The translations under genes were made by a program, and so were the position numbers. A stretch of DNA of 64,000 nt from Bradyrhizobium tropiciagri (GTDB lineage Bacteria > Pseudomonadota > Alphaproteobacteria > Rhizobiales > Xanthobacteraceae). The DNA is taken from NCBI RefSeq assembly GCF_001189845.1, contig NZ_LFLZ01000009.1, forward strand, positions 1 through 64,000, written 5' to 3'. Position 1 is the first letter of the stretch. Each line of letters opens with the position of its first letter. Under the pieces are notes generated by a model. That model saw nothing but the letters and a program-made list of their open reading frames with translations, did no database searches and was not told the DNA's origin. Below, in pieces: positions 47,249 to 56,070 of this stretch.

Positions 47249-47703
47249 CGTGACGCTCGCACCGCACGGATCACCCGGGATAGCTGGTCAGCATCTATGG
47301 CCGTATCCGTCCGCAGCACGACATCACCGATCGAGATCTCAAGCTTGATCGCCGGAGCCTGACGCTCCTCCAACGCATGGTCCACGACCAGCGGCGCAAA
47401 TGTCGGCGGGGACGCCTCGCACGGCGGCAACATACCTCGCTGTCGAAACCGCCGTCGCCAATCGTAGATCTGCCAGCGCGTCGCTCCGTGCTTGCGCGCC
47501 ACCTCGGACACCTGAGCACCGGGTAACAGACTCTCGGCAGCGATCCGAGCTCTCTCAGCTTCCGAACGCACACGACGTCCTGACGGCCCTTCAAGGATCT
47601 CCAGCCGGCTCACCGACCCCGCCGATGAGCCGTCTAAATGGACGTCCTTTTTGCTGTCCAATCCCATCCCAAACCTCCGTCCAACCCGGAGGCTTCTTCG
47701 CAC
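47245..47703 (-). CDS. tnpA: IS66 accessory protein TnpA (helix-turn-helix)
   Basis: The central helix-turn-helix (LLPGAQVSEVARKHGATRWQ) is typical of IS66 TnpA. The N-terminal 12 residues are probably not coding; Met13 (MGLDSKKDVHL, start near 47667) is the better start. Stop overlaps tnpB. Confidence 0.85.
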   Translation of the reverse strand: MRRSLRVGRRFGMGLDSKKDVHLDGSSAGSVSRLEILEGPSGRRVRSEAERARIAAESLLPGAQVSEVARKHGATRWQIYDWRRRFRQRGMLPPCEASPPTFAPLVVDHALEERQAPAIKLEISIGDVVLRTDTAIDADQLSRVIRAVRASR

Positions 47704-47756
47704 GGCTATCCAGATCCCGAAGCAAGGGTTCTGGCTTAGCGCTTACAATCATTTGG

Positions 47757-48333
47757 AATTTTCCAAATACTGGGGATCCTCCGCGCAAGCACTACGCAGA
47801 GTGGAAGGACGAGAATTTTGACCGTCTGCTAAGCGTCTACGTCCGTTTCGGCCGCGCGGCCAATGCGATAGATGAGGACCGCAAGGACTTTCAGCGAGTG
47901 CAGTGGGGCACCGTTGCCGACGATCCCGCGGCCAAACCGGACGCCGAAATTGGTGCAGATGTGGTTTGCAGGTGAGCGACAAGCGATCGGCGCAGACTAC
48001 ACCATTGCGGTCAGCGCATCAGGTTTTTCACCCGACGCCGAAGCCGTGGCATTGCAGTATGGCATTTCGCTTCGGCGGGCATCCGAATTTTCAGTCGCAG
48101 ATATCAATCAGCTGTTAAAATTGGATTTCGTGGTCTTTTGGCACAAAGCGTGCGCCCTTGCAGGGGTCGGTATCCAGACCTTTCGGCCCGCCGAGGCCGG
48201 TACAACATCGCCAGACGAAATAGACTTCAGTTTGCCAGAAGATATCGACCTGTTTGCGCCCATCTTCCGAGACACAGACAGCGGGTCTACTTGGTCACTC
48301 AAGATGTCTGGCGGAAAGTCAAAGCGGCATTGA
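47757..48333 (+). pseudogene. Chimeric remnant: DUF2235 hydrolase piece joined to a restriction-endonuclease-like C-terminus
   Basis: The first part (RLLSVYVRFGRAANAIDEDR then DFQRVQWGTV and, after a one-base shift near 47952, QMWFAG) matches the DUF2235 type of phospholipase-like hydrolases. From about 47963 the protein changes to GADYTIAVSASGFSPDAEAV followed by ALQYGISLRRASE, which is the C-terminal part of Mrr-type restriction endonucleases. Neither is complete. It follows directly after the IS66 right end. Confidence 0.5.
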
Positions 48334-48546
48334 ATCCCTTCGACGACATAGCGAAGCGCGCACCGCCGATCATTCGAACCGCGCGTGTCCCATATTCCGG
48401 CAACGTCGCGATCCACTATGGCAGCAGCACTCATCTGTTGGGGCACGTTTTCTTGGGGGGCTCTTTGGATCGAGCCAGAAATAGTCCCTCTCGAAGATGC
48501 GCAAAGCGTCGAGTACCTATTCCCGCCCTCCCCGACATTCGCGGAT
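48334..48546. other. Unassigned segment before an IS481 remnant
   Basis: A frame with a hydrophobic stretch (MAAALICWGTFSWGALWIEP) reads into the transposase remnant. It may be the 5' part of an unrelated gene truncated by the transposon. No family recognised. Confidence 0.3.
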
Positions 48547-48859
48547 ATGTTCGATATGCGATGCCAAGAGAACGGGATCGAGCATCGGCTGACCAAGGTC
48601 AAGCATCCGTGGACCAACGGCTAGGTCGAGCGCATGAACCGCACGATCAAGGAAGCGACCGTCCAACGCTACCATTACGATCAACACGCTCAGCTCGAAG
48701 CTCACCTCGCCGACTTCATCACCGCCTACAACTACGCTCGGCGGCTGAAGACCCCTCAAGGGCCTCACACCCTACGAATACATCTGCAAATGCTGGACTT
48801 CCCAGCCAGAACGATTCAAACTTAACCCGCTCCAGCAAATGCCGGGACTAAACATCTAG
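48547..48859 (+). pseudogene. C-terminal remnant of an IS481-type transposase
   Basis: The sequence (ENGIEHRLTKVKHPWTNG-stop-VERMNRTIKEATVQRYHY ... ADFITAYNYARRLKT) has the integrase-core end of IS481/IS3-like transposases. The Gln codon before VERMN is TAG, and one extra C near 48752-48755 shifts the frame; removing it gives LKGLTPYEYICKCWTSQPE and a stop at 48859. The N-terminal two thirds are missing. Confidence 0.8.
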
Positions 48860-49152
48860 AGCGAAGAAAAGCACGGCTTCATCGATGTGGACGGTTCGCC
48901 ACATCATTATTTAGCATTATTTAGCCGCTCCGTACCATCCTCCAAGGTTTGGTTATCCGGCGGCCCAGTACAAAACTGGCTGTAGCTCCCCTACCAGCGA
49001 GGACACACCCAACTTATCCCTTTCGCACGATCTACTACCCTCTTGCCCGATCTGGCCGCCGTCGCACTTCCAAGCGCCGTTGGCGATCTGCATGATGCAT
49101 CGGCTCCATACGCTAGAAGCCGATTTCGGCAGCTCAAGATTGGACGGTTGCG
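48860..49152. other. Intergenic before the integrase pair
   Basis: No gene seen. It probably carries the promoter for the excisionase-integrase operon. Confidence 0.35.
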
Positions 49153-49380
49153 ATGCCACGTTCCGTAATTCCTGCTGGTTCTTGGCCACGCCGTATGTCA
49201 GCTGCAGTCGCGGCAGGGTATTGCGGTGAGCCAACTGTCGAAGCCTTTCTCAAACGAGTCGGTATGGAGTATCCTCGACCACGCGTGAAAGAAGGGAAGC
49301 GTCAGCTGTGGTTGAGAGACGATCTGGACCGAGCTATTGCGCCGGGCATCGTGCCGGGCGACCTCGCCGAGGATTTGTGA
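49153..49380 (+). CDS. Excisionase/AlpA-like DNA-binding protein
   Basis: A 75-residue MerR/AlpA-type helix-turn-helix is suggested by MSAAVAAGYCGEPTVEAFLK, then PRPRVKEGKRQLWLRDDLDRAI, which matches small DNA-binding proteins encoded just upstream of tyrosine integrases in rhizobia. Its TGA overlaps the integrase GTG start (GTGA at 49377-49380). The start at Met15 is also possible. Confidence 0.7.
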   Translation: MPRSVIPAGSWPRRMSAAVAAGYCGEPTVEAFLKRVGMEYPRPRVKEGKRQLWLRDDLDRAIAPGIVPGDLAEDL

Positions 49381-50702
49381 CGTTGGAGCGCCCGCTTCCA
49401 CGCTTCGTGGAGGTGCGTCGGCTTGCCCGCGGTTCGGCCGCATTCTACTTCCGGATCCCGACCCATTACCGGAATCTCGGCTGCGAGATGGCGAATGAGC
49501 CACTTGGGACGAGCTATGCAGCGGCGTGCGGCGATGACGGAAACGGCGGACGCGCCGCCACGCTCAACGCCTGGTTCGATGAATGGAACAATCAGCGCAG
49601 AGGGCAGCCGGGGGAGCAGGGAAAGATCTCACGCTACGGCACCGTCGATTGGCTATTCCGGCAATACAAGACGGAGAAGGCGTACAGTGAGAAGGTTTCA
49701 CCTCGGTCGCGCCCCGACTACGAACGGATCATGCAATTGATCTGCGACACCGTCGGCAAGAGCGGACGCCGGATCGGCGAACGGCAGATACTGGAAGTCA
49801 CGCCAAGAGCGGCGGATAAGATCTACGACAAAATCATCAACGGCCCGAACGGCCTTAGACTGCGGCAGGGAGAAAAGGTGGTTGGGCTCTGCCGAAAGGT
49901 ATGGCGGATCATGCGTCGGCTGCACCCGGAGTTGTTCGATAAGAAGCACCCGAACCCCTGGGACGATTTCACTCTAAAGAGCCGCACTAGGACCAAGAAA
50001 CACGCGGTTACCCGTGAGGAGGTATACAAGTTCGCGTGGGGTTGCATCAAGGAAGGCCGGCCTGAACCCGCGGCCGTCGCAGTGATCTGCTTTGAATGGC
50101 TGCAACGGCCGGAGAACGTGGTGGCCGGGTTTTTGACTTGGCCTGACTACCGCAGCAAGAACTGGCCGCATGCCGTGCGTATCGAGCACCACAAAAACAA
50201 GGCGCTGGTCTGGCACCCGCTCGAAGAGACAGTCGAAGGAGAGACCGTCAAGTTTTATGCGGAAGCGGAGGACGTTTTGAGCCATCTGCCCAAGCTCGGC
50301 GTCCCGATGATCATGCGCCAGATCGAAAGGGGTGAGCACAAGGGCGACGCCAAAGTATGGTCCTATCCCGGCATGGAAAAAGTCGTACAGCAGATGCGCA
50401 AGAAGATCGACGGCGTGTCGAAGCTATTCACGCTCGATGCCTGCCGACATGGCGGCATGACCGAGCTTGAGGAAGCCGAACTGACGGACGGCCAGGGACG
50501 CGCGCTTTCCGGACACAAGACCGCACAAGCCTATCGTGGTTACGCCAAGGAGACGATGGCGCGAGCGTTAGCCGCAACCCGGAAACGACACGCGCATCTC
50601 CTGGCGCAGAAGGAACTTGATCAGCAGCCGATTGCTGGCGAAGCGGAATCGCCTCGCAATGAAACGCGCCAAATGTCTCCAGATATCGGCTCGCAAAGAT
50701 AA
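49377..50702 (+). CDS. Tyrosine recombinase (site-specific integrase)
   Basis: 441 residues from GTG at 49377. The catalytic region includes LFTLDACRHGGMTELEEAEL then ALSGHKTAQAYRGYAKETM, with the R-H...H...Y arrangement (second Arg region RHGG, HK before Y). The first catalytic Arg is probably in FEWLQRPENVVAGFL. The N-terminal half is the SAM-like arm-binding region. It is followed after about 280 bp by a tRNA-Gln 3' fragment, its probable attachment site. Confidence 0.85.
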   Translation: MTLERPLPRFVEVRRLARGSAAFYFRIPTHYRNLGCEMANEPLGTSYAAACGDDGNGGRAATLNAWFDEWNNQRRGQPGEQGKISRYGTVDWLFRQYKTEKAYSEKVSPRSRPDYERIMQLICDTVGKSGRRIGERQILEVTPRAADKIYDKIINGPNGLRLRQGEKVVGLCRKVWRIMRRLHPELFDKKHPNPWDDFTLKSRTRTKKHAVTREEVYKFAWGCIKEGRPEPAAVAVICFEWLQRPENVVAGFLTWPDYRSKNWPHAVRIEHHKNKALVWHPLEETVEGETVKFYAEAEDVLSHLPKLGVPMIMRQIERGEHKGDAKVWSYPGMEKVVQQMRKKIDGVSKLFTLDACRHGGMTELEEAELTDGQGRALSGHKTAQAYRGYAKETMARALAATRKRHAHLLAQKELDQQPIAGEAESPRNETRQMSPDIGSQR

Positions 50703-50983
50703 ACTTCGAGCTCCGTTCAACACTGCAAAAGGTCGGAGGCATTCTCGCCCGGCATCCGCGGCATCACAAACCTGAAAGTCGAAAGCTCGAATTCGTCAGC
50801 AGCATTCTAGCGTCCAACCGACAGATTGAGCGTCGCTCAATTTCATTATGATTCGCGTTCGCAATCCATCCAGAACGAACTGAGCACAGGATTTCCAAAT
50901 GCGGGCTGAACCGAATTTCCAAACGCGTCGAAAATTCTTGATGCGCAAAAGCAATTTATTTAATTAATTCAATACCTTGAATA
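50703..50983. other. Intergenic between integrase and att site
   Basis: No gene. The AT-rich end (50955-50972, TTTATTTAATTAATTCAA) adjoins the tRNA-Gln remnant and fits an integrase arm- or core-site region. Confidence 0.4.
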
Positions 50984-51034
50984 TGGCTGGGGCGGGAGGG
51001 ATCGAACCTCCGAATGGCGGAATCAAAATCCGCG
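50984..51034 (-). other. 3' half of a tRNA-Gln(TTG) gene, probable attachment site
   Basis: Read on the minus strand: CGGATTTTGATTCCG holds the anticodon stem and loop (TTG), then the T-arm GGAGG-TTCGATC-CCTCC-like segment and GCCCCAGCCA. The sequence upstream of the anticodon stem does not match a tRNA 5' half. This is the type of remnant left by tRNA-targeting integrases. Confidence 0.75.
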
Positions 51035-51218
51035 AGGATTTCGAGGAAAATCAGTAGCCATTCTGAATTTCGAGCGGTTTTCGTCCCCAGTTGGATCAAT
51101 AGGTTACACGGCGATTCAGAATGAAGAGGGAGCAACGTCGGACAAGCCAAACGCGCCGGCTCGCCGATATGGCCAGCGAGTCGGTCGTTTATCCGGTCTT
51201 CCTATCAAAGCAAAGCAA

Positions 51219-51552
51219 ACAGCACCTCACCGGCCAGCTGGAAGCCGTCAAGGCCGCTGGCGCCGATACGATCTATCGCGAGAAGATCAGCGGCGCCCGC
51301 GCCGATCGCCGCAGCTGGCGAAGCTGATGGCCGCGCTGCAGCCCGGTGACGTCGTCCTAGTCACCAAGCTGGACCGGCTCGGCCGCAGCACCCGTGAGCT
51401 GTTGGATCTGAACGAGCGTATTGGCAAGGCCGGCGCCGTGTTTCGTAACCTTTGGTGATCCGTTGCTCGATATTTCATCGGCGCAAGGCCAGCTGCTGGC
51501 GACCATGCTGGCCGCTATCGCGCAATTCGAGCGGTCGCTGAATGCCTCATAG
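51219..51552 (+). pseudogene. Serine resolvase/invertase, broken
   Basis: Pieces of a resolvase occur in shifting frames: LTGQLEAVKAAGADTIYREK ISGARADR, then LAKLMAALQPGDVVLVTKLD RLGRSTRELLDLNERIGKAG, then SSAQGQLLATMLAAIAQFER. The N-terminal catalytic Ser (YxRVS) is absent and at least two frameshifts are present. It is a remnant next to the att site. Confidence 0.8.
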
Positions 51553-52053
51553 CGACGGCGGCGGGCGCGGCAGCGGCTACTGCCGCGGACCGAACATATT
51601 CATTAGGAGCCTCCTGCTCACGGTGTGCGGCCCTGCCCGCCCGTAGAAGTCGGCTCGACGCTGTCCGGTTCGCACTCGTCGCAGACGGGCTGACATGCGC
51701 CAGCTGATCTGGTCGGAATCAGAGACACCGGGGACAATTTATCGGCGCCATGGGCGCCAGCCCCCTCCTCCAGAATTGCGGACGCGCTTGTGGGTGGCGT
51801 GCTATGCACGCGGTCAGACTTGGCCATTTCGATTAGCCTCCAAATGCGTGCTCGCCCGAGCTGGTCGCCAATATCGATGAGTGGAGATCGCAGGAGCGCC
51901 CCATTCCGTCGCTTCCTGAAGGCGAAGAAATAGAGCCGTAGCTGAGCGCGCCAAGGCGCGCGCCTGTCGGGGTGTCTTTGGACACGACAGTCGGCAACTA
52001 AAGCGGACGTGAAGCGTTTTCCAAATCGGGCGACTTTCAATTGGGAGAGTCCG
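51553..52053. other. Mostly non-coding, small decayed ORF
   Basis: A short frame ending near 51942 (VANIDEWRSQERPIPSLPEG) looks like the C-terminus of a small conserved protein, but no start is visible. Otherwise nothing. Confidence 0.3.
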
Positions 52054-52410
52054 ATGCTGCTTAGGAAAAGCCTGATCATATTATTCGCGGTAATTGCCGT
52101 GGCGTTTGCACCGTCTGCTGCTTCTGCGCGCGGCGGCTTCGGCGGTGGTGGCTTTCATGGTGGCGGGTTCCACGGCGGATTTGGCGGAGGCGGCTGGCAT
52201 GGCGGCGGTTGGCGCGGAGCCGGGTTTGGAGCAACCGCTCTTGGACTTGGGATAGGTCTCGGCTTGGCGGGTGCCTACGGTTACCCTTACGGATACGGCT
52301 ACCCGTATGACTACGGGTACGACTACGGCTATGGGTACCCCTATCCGTACCGAGCCAGCTATGGCTACTGCGTCGCAGCGGCAAGCCAGCAAGCGTATGC
52401 TTGCTATTAG
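52054..52410 (+). CDS. Small exported Gly/His/Tyr-rich protein
   Basis: 118 residues: signal peptide (MLLRKSLIILFAVIAVAFAP), then GGGFHGGG-type repeats, a hydrophobic glycine-rich segment, and YGYPYGYGY repeats with a short Cys tail. ATG at 52054 has GGGAGAG upstream. Typical of rhizobial low-complexity surface proteins. Function unknown. Confidence 0.75.
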   Translation: MLLRKSLIILFAVIAVAFAPSAASARGGFGGGGFHGGGFHGGFGGGGWHGGGWRGAGFGATALGLGIGLGLAGAYGYPYGYGYPYDYGYDYGYGYPYPYRASYGYCVAAASQQAYACY

Positions 52411-52513
52411 CTGCGAGCCGGCGGCCCTTCGCCGTTTGAACGTTCAACGGCGATTCGGACCGAAGTCGAAAGAAATTGTGTCCTAGGCTCGGCCGGCAAA
52501 TGTGGAGGGTGAG

Positions 52514-52771
52514 ATGCCCCTGCACTTCAGCCGCGTCGAGACTGGCGATCTGGAGATGTGGATCGCCAGCAGTGACGACTATTCGTTCGTTATCAGCAAC
52601 GAAAGCCGGAGTGGACCAGGCCTGCATGGAGAGCCTGGCTTTGTTGCGTCATACCGTCCAGACTTTCTGAATATGCCAGCGCTTCAAGTATCCGGATCGC
52701 CCTTCAGCACGTTCGCTGAAGCCGAACGGGCCTGCAATGCGTTCCTGGGTCGCCTCATCATCGAGGGGTGA
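52514..52771 (+). CDS. Small hypothetical protein, 85 aa
   Basis: ATG at 52514 follows GGAGGGTGAG. The sequence (MPLHFSRVETGDLEMWIASS ... FSTFAEAERACNAFLGRL) reads as a compact alpha-beta domain and is like short proteins common in Bradyrhizobium. No known function. Confidence 0.65.
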   Translation: MPLHFSRVETGDLEMWIASSDDYSFVISNESRSGPGLHGEPGFVASYRPDFLNMPALQVSGSPFSTFAEAERACNAFLGRLIIEG

Positions 52772-52822
52772 CTACCCGTACCGGATCGCCGGGCTGGTCG
52801 AGATCGGACTGAAGGCCAAAAA

Positions 52823-52996
52823 ATGAGCGTGAACGAAATGCGGGAGCTGGAGGAAATGGCGGTTAGGTTAGAAGCTGCCACACGGAAGCTTGCGCAGGGA
52901 CCGGGCCGCGACGAATTACTTCGAGATATTGCGAGATTTCGTGCGCAGTTAGTCGCCCGGCTATCGAGCGAAGGGCTGAAGGCGAAGGGAAAATAA
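52823..52996 (+). CDS. Small helical protein, 57 aa
   Basis: MSVNEMRELEEMAVRLEAAT then RKLAQGPGRDELLRDIARFR ... SSEGLKAKGK gives a two-helix, charged protein of a kind frequent in Bradyrhizobium genomes. It lies 51 bp after the previous gene on the same strand. No ribosome-binding site stronger than GGCC is seen. It is too short for standard ORF cut-offs but coding-like. Confidence 0.55.
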   Translation: MSVNEMRELEEMAVRLEAATRKLAQGPGRDELLRDIARFRAQLVARLSSEGLKAKGK

Positions 52997-53006
52997 CGCC
53001 GGGGAT

Positions 53007-53231
53007 ATGTGGCGCCTTTTCGTAATCGGCGCTGCCGCAAAGCGCAAAGGAACCAGTAAGACAACTATGGAGTTATCGCGTTCAAGGCCGAGCGATTGGC
53101 TCAGGTGGCGGAAGACACCAAGGGACCTCCGCAGACGATGCGTCGAGTGTCCTAATTTGCTTCCTGCGAGCACACTGGGATTCCACTGTCGATTGTGGGC
53201 TTCGGGTAAAGTAGCCCCGCCCAAGGTTTAA
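53007..53231 (+). CDS. Small Arg/Cys-containing hypothetical protein (doubtful)
   Basis: A 74-residue frame with a possible metal motif (RRCVECPNLLPASTLGFHC). GGGGAT precedes the start. Composition is arginine-rich and the frame may be a chance one. Confidence 0.3.
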   Translation: MWRLFVIGAAAKRKGTSKTTMELSRSRPSDWLRWRKTPRDLRRRCVECPNLLPASTLGFHCRLWASGKVAPPKV

Positions 53232-53243
53232 TGGGAGGAGGAA

Positions 53244-53444
53244 ATGAACACCCACCAACGGAAGGTACCCTCCGCAGCCCACCGGGAGGCCCATAAGGCC
53301 TTCAGGCAAGCGGATACCAAGGCCGTGATGTCCGAGTATGAACGCGCCCAACAGGCATTTCACGCAAACCGCGAGCGATTGAAGGCCGAACGATTGGCTC
53401 GCGAAGCAGCGGCGGGCGGTGAACGAAAGCGAAAGAAATCCTGA
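53244..53444 (+). CDS. Small charged helical protein, 66 aa
   Basis: ATG follows GGGAGGAGGAA, a strong ribosome-binding site. The sequence (AAHREAHKAFRQADTKAVMS ... ANRERLKAERLAREAAAGG ERKRKKS) is a basic long helix. Unknown function, coding-like. Confidence 0.6.
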   Translation: MNTHQRKVPSAAHREAHKAFRQADTKAVMSEYERAQQAFHANRERLKAERLAREAAAGGERKRKKS

Positions 53445-53573
53445 CGTCGCGCTTTGGTTCGCGTTCCGGAGGAAGCAGCCGCGAGGCCAGTGCGTCCCAC
53501 CGCTCGACTTTCTCTCGGGCGTCATCAACGCAGATTGCGCGCAAGGGCAAAGTCCCGTCCATAGGGTGGATCA

Positions 53574-53681
53574 TCACCCGATCAGCATCCACCCGACAGT
53601 GACGACGATCGCCACGAACGATGCCCCGGCAATGCCGAGGAAGCTATAGTCCACCGCATCAAAATGATCTGGTTTGAACAT
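53574..53681 (-). CDS. Very small membrane protein, 35 aa
   Basis: MFKPDHFDAVDYSFLGIAGA then SFVAIVVTVGWMLIG: a short polar N-terminus and one transmembrane helix. CAGGGAGCC supplies a ribosome-binding site. The upstream extension of the frame is unlikely to be translated. A single-helix protein of unknown role. Confidence 0.5.
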   Translation of the reverse strand: MFKPDHFDAVDYSFLGIAGASFVAIVVTVGWMLIG

Positions 53682-53808
53682 GGCTCCCTGCTTCCGCAGA
53701 AAGCGGCCCCAGCGCCCCGGGGAGAACACCGAAGCCGGTAGTAATCCCACTCCTATCAAAGCGGTGCTTAAACGCCCCTGGTTGCCCACTTGTTCCCGAA
53801 AAGAAGAA

Positions 53809-53840
53809 GGCCCCGGCGCGTGGAGATTTCCGCCGGGGCC
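53809..53840. terminator. Strong GC hairpin, terminator-like
   Basis: GGCCCCGGCG (53809-53818) pairs perfectly with CGCCGGGGCC (53831-53840), 12-nt loop. It is followed by AGTCTTTC; the opposite side has a short A-rich run (AAAAGAAGAA). It may be a terminator for either direction. Confidence 0.5.
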
Positions 53841-54186
53841 AGTCTTTCACTGTGATCGTCCACTCGCCGCCGCGAGGGACGGCGGATTGAACGTGTGAAC
53901 GAGCGCGACGCGGGCCGGGTTTGCCCGGAGTTCTCCAGATAGGCTGATCAAGACTTCCTTAAAGGAGCCCTGCGATTCTCCTCAGTGATGGATCGAGAAG
54001 CGCCACGGGAAGGGCTCATGCCTGCGCTAAGACGCAGCTACGCTCGACTTGCTTGCTGGACGGTACGCGACAACAGAGCGCTGGAGGCGAGCCGGTTGCC
54101 GGAGCCGACGCGGACGGAGAGTCCAGCCAGAATGCGGGAATCGTCACGACATTCGGAGCCGCCCAGACCTTAAAGGAGCGTCGCTC
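53841..54186. other. Intergenic, no gene seen
   Basis: Only arginine-rich shadow frames. Upstream region of the 43-aa membrane protein. Confidence 0.3.
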
Positions 54187-54318
54187 GTGAAAGGCTTATT
54201 GATCGCTGCAGGCCTCATTGTGGTTCTTTACGTCGCCGATCAGCACTTCAACCACGGTCAATACACGGACGCGGTACAGCGCATGGCGAGTCAGATGCGA
54301 CATTCCTTCGGAGTGTAG
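54187..54318 (+). CDS. Small membrane protein, 43 aa
   Basis: GTG start at 54187 preceded by AAAGGAGCG. The protein (MKGLLIAAGLIVVLYVADQH then FNHGQYTDAVQRMASQMRHS FGV) has one N-terminal helix and an amphipathic tail. It is a form I associate with Bradyrhizobium. Function unknown. Confidence 0.6.
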   Translation: MKGLLIAAGLIVVLYVADQHFNHGQYTDAVQRMASQMRHSFGV

Positions 54319-54412
54319 TCGGCCTCAATTGATCGGCGCAGGATCATCGAACTCGCCCAGAGCGGAACGTTCGTCCGGATGCTGCAGCCTGGGAACGATC
54401 TACTCGCCTGAA

Positions 54413-54447
54413 AAAACACCAGCGTCCCTACCCGACGCTGGTGTTTT
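54413..54447. terminator. Bidirectional rho-independent terminator
   Basis: AAAACACCAGCGTC (54413-54426) pairs perfectly with GACGCTGGTGTTTT (54434-54447) around a 7-nt loop. A-rich and T-rich flanks make it work on both strands. Confidence 0.8.
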
Positions 54448-54895
54448 AGTTGCGCAAGCGTGTAGCGTGCGCCGCTGCGTGCAACGAGCTTCCCCAAATT
54501 GGCCTACGCAAGACAATGCGCCGTTGGTCTATGCGGAACTCGCAAAGCCCGCTTTCAGCACCTATGGAATGCCGATCACCCGAAAGCGCCACCAAGCGCG
54601 ACGCGGCCGATACGGTCGGGTTGCACAACCGCAGCGATCGAGACGAGCGCGCCATTGACATTGGTAAACGACCTCCGAGGTTGGCGCATCGCTATCGTCG
54701 CTTACAGTTGAATCCTTTCAAATTGATACGGGCCCACGATCGAGGCCGGTCCCGATAGCGGCCACGCCTCAAGGGCGCGGTCCGCCTTCAGGCGACCCAA
54801 GCGATAACACCGTCAGCGCCCCGTACGGACCCTTTGCCTTTTGATCATGGGAACAGCTGTATCCTGGTCAGTCTCGGTTCGACTTCCCATCCGGA
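54448..54895. other. Intergenic, no gene seen
   Basis: Nothing convincing on either strand before the convergent BA14K gene. Confidence 0.35.
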
Positions 54896-55228
54896 TCACT
54901 GACACGGATGACGGCGGCCATCGTAGCCAAGGAAGGTGCTCGTTGCCGGGTCGTAAGAACGATACCGCTGGCCGCAGAATGAGGGCCTGACGCTGCCCAT
55001 TCCTGCATAAGCGTTCGCCGAATGAACCCACGCTGCGCCTCCCGGTAACTCGAGGCCCATCCTACCAGCGGGCGTCAGCGCGCCTCCATTTAGGGAATCC
55101 CGATTGGGATACTCGGCATCAAAAGCGTCCGGGTGGTCGCTCGCGAAGCCCGCATATTGCGCGGTCGCTGAAGTTACCGTAACCGCCGACAGTAGAGCGG
55201 CCGCGATCAGAGCTTTGAACACAAACAT
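54896..55228 (-). CDS. BA14K family exported protein
   Basis: ATG at 55228 starts a signal peptide (MFVFKALIAAALLSAVTVTS). The C-terminus carries the BA14K signature (CGQRYRSYDPATSTFLGYDG followed by RRHPC). These rhizobial and Brucella proteins are exported and have been linked to lectin-like or immunoreactive properties. 110 residues, complete. The longer upstream frame is not used. Confidence 0.85.
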   Translation of the reverse strand: MFVFKALIAAALLSAVTVTSATAQYAGFASDHPDAFDAEYPNRDSLNGGALTPAGRMGLELPGGAAWVHSANAYAGMGSVRPSFCGQRYRSYDPATSTFLGYDGRRHPCQ

Positions 55229-56070
55229 TTTCGTTCTCCGTATGTTGATCTGTGCGGAGATTTCGCGCGAGCGATGACCGCTGCTCTGCGGAGAGCGCTT
55301 CCTTCGGGAATTTTCTGGACACCAGTTACGTGGGTATTGCGCCTGAGAATGCACGCGCGGCGTTGATCACTGTTGCGCGAAGAGCAAAATGAACTTCCCG
55401 CTGCTTTACCAAGCTGTGGCTGGAGATCATCGCTGGAGCCATACTCCAACCGCTACGCGCATTCCGCAACCCGCGCAGACAACAACCATATCATGTTCGA
55501 TGCGTGTAGCCACAGCGACCGAGCTGAATAAGCACGTTTATCGCAGTGATGACTAGGCCGTCGCAAACTGCTTTCGCGATAGCGACATCAGCCGACATAG
55601 GGCGGTGACGCCTCGCTAGGATAACAACTCCGCTTCGCGTCGTTCTCATAACTCGGCCTCGGTCAGGTGCGGGATCAACTCAAGTGCGGGACGTTGAGGA
55701 CGTCTACACGACATTAAAGCGATCGGCACCCCCCTGGTTCAACCGAACAACCGACAGCACCGGGACAATTGAGCGCAGGTCCAGGTAACGGCCTGGAGAG
55801 CAACTTCCCCGACTGGTGAGCGTGCTCAGCTGAGATCAATTGGGAGCACCAGTGAGCGGAATTCAACTGGCGTCGCATCGATAACGGCGACGGCAAGTGG
55901 TGATCAGCTAGTTCACACGATCTCCAGAGAATGTGATGGGGATTTCGCGGGACCGATCCTAATTTCTGAGTCACTGGCCGGCGCCTGTCGGCTTCGGTTT
56001 CGAAGCGGAGACCGGAGTGTCGAAATCACCAGCGGCGGCAAAGCATCAAATCAAAGAGGATGAATAGCAG
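55229..56070. other. About 840 bp without a gene
   Basis: No frame has both a start with ribosome-binding site and protein-like composition. It holds the promoters of the divergent BA14K gene and the exported protein at 56071. Confidence 0.4.

Larger units (their letters stand above)
45215..47746 (-). mobile_element. IS66 family insertion sequence
   Basis: The element holds tnpA, tnpB and tnpC in the usual order on the minus strand. Terminal inverted repeats begin GTAAGCGCT at both ends (45215 on plus; 47746 reading inward on minus), with 15 of the first 21 positions matching. IS66 normally makes 8-bp target duplications, but the flanks are GAAGCACG and AATCATTT, so no duplication is present. 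Confidence 0.85.
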
